DNA of 64,000 bases from Sparassis latifolia. Lineage: Eukaryota > Basidiomycota > Agaricomycetes > Polyporales > Sparassidaceae. Made by a program: the position numbers and the translations under genes. This document shows positions 58,928-64,000 of the stretch, one piece after another. The stretch is taken from positions 372,001 through 436,000 of the forward strand of contig CM031553.1 of NCBI GenBank assembly GCA_018466975.1, in the 5' to 3' direction. The notes beneath the pieces are model-generated. The model did not search any database, was not told the origin of the DNA, and saw only the letters and a program-made list of their open reading frames with translations. Position 1 is the first letter of the stretch. Every line of letters starts with the position of its first letter.

Positions 58928-61900
58928 TCAAAGCGCATTTTCATGGCCCACCCTTTCGTCCTCAATGTCCAGGGCGAGGATGTGGCTGAAGGCGTCAGTG
59001 GCGTGGCTGGCGAAGGTCCGCCACATACTCACTTGCCTGGTGGCATAGCAAACATGACCCCACCAGGAAGGATCCATCATCTCGAGCCAGTGAGCCCATC
59101 GTTCCGCATTCCGCTTGAAGGTGGCTATGGCCCAGGCCATTTCCGAGTGGACCAAGACACGCTCCTCCCTCCATCTCTCATATCGAGCTCTGGCATGCAG
59201 CCAATTGACTCTATAGACTGGAGGGTAAATTAGCAGGAGGCCTAGAGATCGATCAGACAATGATGAACACTCGTCCATCCATTCTGATGAACCTCGATCT
59301 CCAGCGACATCCACGGTCCAGAACCAAGCCAGGTTGACGTTCCTGAGCCCAGAGGTGCTAGCCTCGATGACGGCAGTCTTCACGTGCAGGTCCTTCTTAT
59401 CCAAAGGGCGATAGAGGGCCAAGTCTTCATCGGTGGCGCCCAAGTGCATAATGGCGCGTCGGTTGGCAGAATAGAGCCTGGTGCAGGCCAAGACGGTCTG
59501 ATCAGCAGCATGAACCTTCACCTGTGCACGGGTCATGGTTCCGACGCTGTTGGCAGGACGAACCCTCTTGCAGTAGAGGTAAGACTTCAGTCCAAGTGCC
59601 ATGCGAAGCTCGTGGAGGATGTCATTCATCAGGCCTTTGCGCAACTCCAACTCTTGGGCCGCCAGGGTCTGGAGCCCATTGGCGACGGTGGCCACGAATC
59701 CGATCTGTGAAGGTAAATTCAAGGAAGCTCGCTCGGGAGGAATCGCATCCTCGCCATACTCAGCATCCTCCAGGTGTATTTGAAAAGGATTCTCATCCAA
59801 GGAATCCCAGAGCGCACCATCGTCATGATCTTCCATGGCGGGAACGTCCTCCAACCTTCCCATGAACTTCTCAGAGCGATGTTGGAATGTGAGAATGCTG
59901 ACTTCGAGGCGCTGACAGCGCTCGAGAGTCTTGAGGTCCTCCGCCACGCTCGGATTTTCACCCACCTTGCGGATATCATTTGCAAGCTTAAGCCTGAAGG
60001 CCGTCAGAGCTGTATTTTTGTAAAGACGAGGCAAACTCACTGTGCTTCTTGAATTTTGAGGCCAGTCGACAACCATCCAGCGGTGCCCTTTTCCAAGCCC
60101 TTGGCGGACTCCTCGCCCGCCAGTCTGAGTTGGGTGAGGTCTTTACCCGGGGCTTACATTCATGTCAACTACATGCCACATGACGATGGAAGGATACTCA
60201 CCCTTCCTGAGCTGGACATCAAAGGTGTCCATGATCTTCGGATCATTTTGGTGAGCCTCCATAGCATCGTCGTACTCCTTCTGCCACGCCTCAAGAACCT
60301 CCTCATCTGTGGATGCAGATAAAGCTTCAAAGGACTCCTTGCTTCGTGGGAAGCCCAGGAGCATGCGTTTCCACTTTGTCATCAAGGTTGGCACTGTAGA
60401 CAGCATAAGGCAGGTGGCAAATAGGGAAGGAGGAACCAGGCTCACCCATGCGAGTCGTCTTCTTCCAGTTGGAGTCATTCATGTGATCGTCAAGGACTTC
60501 TTGGCGGTGAGCTCACGTCATGCCCCTGATACTGCCTGAGACCTCATTTGTCGGTGCCCACAGGGTCTCGATGACTTCGCCATCGACCATACCAGCGCCA
60601 ACTATAAAGTTGGGCGAGAACCGTTGGAAGCAGCAATCTTGGTGTCTGTGCACATGAAACAAGCTGATGCCTTGGTCTATCTTGAGCTCGAAGGGCATCC
60701 TCAGATAGGCGCTGTGGCGGAAATGTTTGCAGACATGGACGCCATACTGGCACATGATGTCATACATGATGAGGATGAGGGTGATACCGGTGAGGGTCAG
60801 GAGCGCATTGCTGAGAGAGTAATCCATATTCATTTGTCTGCAGAGGGTGCGTCGGTGAGAATGAATCATGACAAGAGACATATGCGAACCTTTCTCCCTT
60901 CTGGAAATCAACGACAGTATGAGGGACGAAGAAACCATGTCTGGCACAAGCAGTGGCCCCGATTCCTGTGGCATCGAGGTTGGCGCGATCCACATTGGCC
61001 TGATTGACAGCGCAGTGCTTGTGACAAGTGGAGCGCTGGTGGGCTTAGGAGTCAAGGGCAGAAGAAGAACGTGCAGCCAGACACGCACCTGATGCGACTC
61101 CATGGCCACTGCCAGATGAGCCTTGTAATCCTCTTGGCCGACCATGAATGCCTGGCCATCACTGAGGGCGATGTCCTCCTTGGGGTGCTTCATCTTCATG
61201 TGCTCTGCACTGAAATTGCCATCCATGATGAAGCTGCATTTGAACTTCCACTGCACTGAATCCACTTGCCAATCGAAAGGCAGGTTGAGCCCAGGCTGGG
61301 GACAGGCAGGACAAAAGATGGTGAGGCCACCATTCTCCACAGGATGGAGGGCATCGTGTGAGAAGCCGTGCCACTTGCGATATTTGAGTTGGCGCCATTG
61401 GCGGGATACTCACATCAGCTCACGATAATGGTCCTGGCGAGGAACTGGTATGAACGGTTGGGCCATGGGAATGCATGTCAACACTTACGGGAACGGTGCC
61501 AGGGAAGGCATTGCTCGTGACCCATTTGAGTTTGCTGTAGTAGTTCAATGCCACCGTCTTGCACTCTTTGTTCTCCAGAAGGAAATTGTCGAGGACGGCG
61601 AATGTGAAGGCGGTATGGGGATCCTTGACGGTACCAGGGTAAAGTCCCATTTGAAGAAGCTGCATGTCATGCTCCACCGCCATCTCACACTGGCACCAGT
61701 CAACGCCGATATGGTGAACGCCAGAGATGTCGACAATGACCATGATGTGATTCCCGTAACTATCACGGCGAGGTGGCCGGGAGAGCACCAGTGGCACATC
61801 TTCCTCCCAAGTGGGATCGGGAGCATCATCGGTTTGCCTTGCTTCACTGTCGAGGGTGCCTGTCAGAGGTGCAAAGTCGAATGGGACCTCGCCATCATCT

Positions 61901-62619
61901 GGGACCTCACCATTATGTGCGTTTAGGTCTTCATTGGAGGCATTCCAGAAATCGGACCTCGGGGCCACCACCGGCGCAGGGTTGTTATGTGCTGTGAAGG
62001 CGCCCAGAGGGCAGGGCTCTCCGCCATGCCCCAAATGGATGCAGACACTGACCTGATACAGTGATGCCAGCTCAAAATACTGACCCTGCCAATGCTCTAT
62101 CCAATGGAAAGGAGCACGCTGATGGCTGTTATGACAGCAGTCGGTACAGGTGAGCAGTCTGCCTATACAGTCCAGGCATCGCCACCGTCCCTCACCAACC
62201 TTGCATTCTGCACAGTTTCTGGGCTCAGGCGGGGCTTCCATCTCGACAATGGCATGAAGATAGTCATCACGGTGGGGTATCCAGTCCCTCATGAAGTCAT
62301 TCTGGGTCTATCGCACATGGTCAGACCATCAGATGGTCATGGCGGGAGTGCCCACCTTTGTCTTCCGAGCCGCTGGATCCAGCTGAATCAGTACACCTAT
62401 GTTGCCCAGGACATCACCATCTTCCAAGTTAAACAAGGTGCCTGAAGCTGGAGCCTTCGATGGACTTTTGGAAGGTGATGGCGCGTTTGAACCCGTGGGC
62501 ATGGGCAAAGGTACGTCCACATAGCGTACTCCCCTAGTGGTCTGCTTAGCTACCTTGGTCACAAACTCGACCTCGTCATCCAGGTCTACAACGAGCCTGC
62601 TTTTGTTGTGTCTGCTCAT
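58928..62619 (-). CDS. KDZ-family transposase with CxC2-type cysteine cluster
   Basis: DDE (RNase H-fold) transposase of the Kyakuja-Dileera-Zisupton class. The N-terminal exon starts MSRHNKSRLVVDLDDEVEFV, VTKVAKQTTRGVRYVDVPLPMP. The CxC2-like zinc cluster follows (about 62290-62020): RNCAECKVGEGRWRCLDCIG, CTDCCHNSHQRAPFHWIEHW, CIHLGHGGEPCP. Then comes HIMVIVDISGVHHIGVDWCQC and ECKTVALNYYSKLKWVTSNAFP. Catalytic candidates are Asp in SFIMDGNFSAEHM (about 61230), Asp in IMYDIMCQYG (about 60750) and Glu in GAGMVDGEVIETLW (about 60580). VPHTVVDFQKGERFAYVSCHD and MDYSLSNAL lie between them. The C-terminal exon (60076-58928) is helical and ends at 58928. About nine introns are needed. I found no forced stop. 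Confidence 0.82.
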
Positions 62620-63148
62620 GGTTCAGGTCAGTGAGGAGTCATATTCCAAGCCCATCGATGAGCATTGTGTCCCTATCGCACAACACGTGCAAATCACACA
62701 TGGCCTTGCTGCCCACCAGACTACTCCTCAAGGTGGTTACGAATGGCTGCAATGCCTGGGCCCTATCACCTCGTGGTCTCTTTAGGCACCATATTGGTGT
62801 TATGCAGATAAGGATGCCATGTTGGCGAGAGGTCCACCAATTGTATGTCGCCCTCAGTGCTAACTTTGCCTTGACTCTAAGTAGCATAATGTTCAAAAGG
62901 GAAATGTGCACTTGCACCGCGTGCTCACCAACACTGCCGCCATCTGCCCCACTAGCACTCACAACTTCTCAACTGAATACATTTCGCCACCACCTCTGCC
63001 AACTTCGAGGTCCGCCAACCATACACTGCCATCAGTGATAACTACACCTTGAGCTGAACACTGTCGAGATCTGAAATGCGCACTCGTACTGCACGCTCGC
63101 CAACCTTCAGCTAGGATTCGGAAATTCGTGACTCCATACATTTCGCCA
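62620..63148. other. Spacer between TET/JBP and KDZ genes
   Basis: About 530 bp. The phrase tttcgccaccacctctgccaacttcg or a close variant is repeated at about 62980 and 63143. Gccaac/cgcc motifs recur (62822, 63010, 63090, 63170) and resemble those in the 56.7/57.7-kb direct repeat. It contains the promoter of the KDZ gene and the terminator of the upstream gene. Confidence 0.45.
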
Positions 63149-64000
63149 TCACCTCTGCCAACTTTGTCTCGCCAATAAAGCTGCCATCGACAGTCTCCAT
63201 CCCCTGCATAGTGTTCTCGTCTCCATCAGTCTTTGGCATGATGTCCCTCTAATAAGTGAGCCAGTTAGGACCTGTTCTGAGTTAGGAATGCAGACTCGGT
63301 AATGAACTGTGCACATGCCAATGTGTGAGGCGTAATATGAAGCTTGCATCCAGTGGGGCACCAGAATGCCCAGCCTGTTCTGGACACCCTCTCGCATGAA
63401 GTATGCATAGACGAGCCTTTCGCCATCTGCTTGAGTGATGCCATGACGAATTGCCTTTCCACAAAAGGCTACGACAGTTCCAGGACTATAATCGATGGCG
63501 ACACGCATGGTGGGGAACTTCAACCACGCGCAAGTGTAGTTGCCCAACGTCGCCAACAGGTCGTAGAACGTGTATCTTGTCTTGCTATCTCGGTGGAAAG
63601 GAGTTTCCCAGTTGGCGATCACCTGGAGCGCATTGAATGGCGATGACCAGTTCAGCGCCATCTCTCGCAATTCTGGGTCTTGCTGGATCAAACCCAAGCA
63701 CTGGCATCCTGCGGCATATAGCATTGGGTGAACAACGGCCAGGATGGCACCCAGCAATGCGGAGGAGTCATGAATATCATGCAGCCAACTTCTTCCGCCC
63801 TCAAGCTTCAGGCTGGCGGAGGTCTCCAGCCTCCCAGACTCTATATGCTGCAAAGCCTGTCCAGATGCAAGGCAAATGGCGTGGCGAGGAGACCCACCTC
63901 TCTTACTTGTTGGAACCAACCTGGCGAGAGACACAAGGAGCCCGCTGGGAATTGGGCACACTCCTCAGGAGGCAAGAAGTACAAGGGGTTGTGTCACCAA
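63149..64000 (-). CDS. TET/JBP-type 2OG-Fe(II) dioxygenase (3' part; gene runs off the window)
   Basis: Predicted nuclear oxidase of 5-methylcytosine (TET) in the TET/JBP family. The visible exon has SWLHDIHDSSALLGAILAVV, HPMLYAAGCQCLGLI, then ALQVIANWETPFHRDSKTRY. The iron ligands are HxD (63595-63587, HRD) and the distal His in KAIRHGI (about 63445). The 2OG-binding Arg follows in DGERLVYAYFMR. YDLLATLGNYTCAWLKFPTM and YSPGTVVAFCGK lie between them, as in basidiomycete TET/JBP proteins associated with KDZ elements. An in-frame stop just upstream (63967) means this exon starts at a splice acceptor near 63965 and the 5' exons lie outside. All catalytic residues are present. The C-terminus after LGILVPHWMQASYYASHI is uncertain. 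Confidence 0.78.

Noticed and set aside
1..64000. CRISPR arrays, riboswitches, bacterial promoters
   Set aside because: No array of identical spaced repeats or bacterial-type signals; the DNA is eukaryotic.

Overview
The window is nuclear DNA of a mushroom-forming basidiomycete (Agaricomycetes). Genes are split by many introns of about 50 bp. Conserved fungal metabolic genes sit beside protein families largely known from Agaricomycetes: DUF6534 membrane proteins, DUF6589 proteins, KDZ transposases and TET/JBP dioxygenases. There are no bacterial-type operons, CRISPR arrays or RNA genes that I can support. Family names rest on recognised motifs and hand-made splicing, not on searches.

Layout. 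(1) 1-7.9 kb is a mobile-element locus. A Crypton-type gene (SAP domain, tyrosine recombinase, GCR1_C-like DNA-binding domain) runs rightward from about 2258 to 6402. Its first 1.5 kb is repeated as a near-perfect inverted copy at 1-1489. The two arms meet exactly at the 9-bp terminal inverted repeats of a MITE-like element (1490-2247), which also carries a perfect 300-bp tandem duplication. A second MITE copy lies at 7446-7909. (2) 8.3-16.6 kb is a core-gene block: ERG27, a 2OG-Fe(II) oxygenase with a premature stop, an OAC1-like mitochondrial carrier and LEU4. (3) 16.6-32.9 kb is sparser: a decayed Dal5-like transporter, two tandem DUF6534 genes and an intact-looking 14-TM-type drug transporter. 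A LINE reverse-transcriptase fragment abuts the stop codon of the last one. (4) 33-64 kb is a transposon island. It holds MITEs, a decayed RecQ-like helicase, a DUF6589 gene, a 9.4-kb element with perfect 25-bp TIRs and a TTA target-site duplication, a 1.6-kb minisatellite with higher-order structure, and finally a KDZ transposase gene with the 3' part of a TET/JBP-type dioxygenase gene just upstream on the same strand. The 9.4-kb element encloses a DIRS-like retrotransposon, a Tc1/IS630-type transposase and an unidentified multi-exon gene.

How the parts relate. The core genes are independent housekeeping functions: sterol C-3 ketoreduction, leucine biosynthesis and mitochondrial organic-acid transport. 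In the island, several transposon genes carry disabling changes that look like C-to-T (or G-to-A) transitions, as expected where cytosine methylation and deamination act on repeats. The KDZ-TET pair at the right edge is a DNA transposase linked to a predicted 5-methylcytosine oxidase. This is the most notable system here, although the KDZ-TET association itself has been described in basidiomycetes. The least familiar structures are the MITE-centred inverted duplication of the Crypton 5' end and the nested 9.4-kb TIR element.
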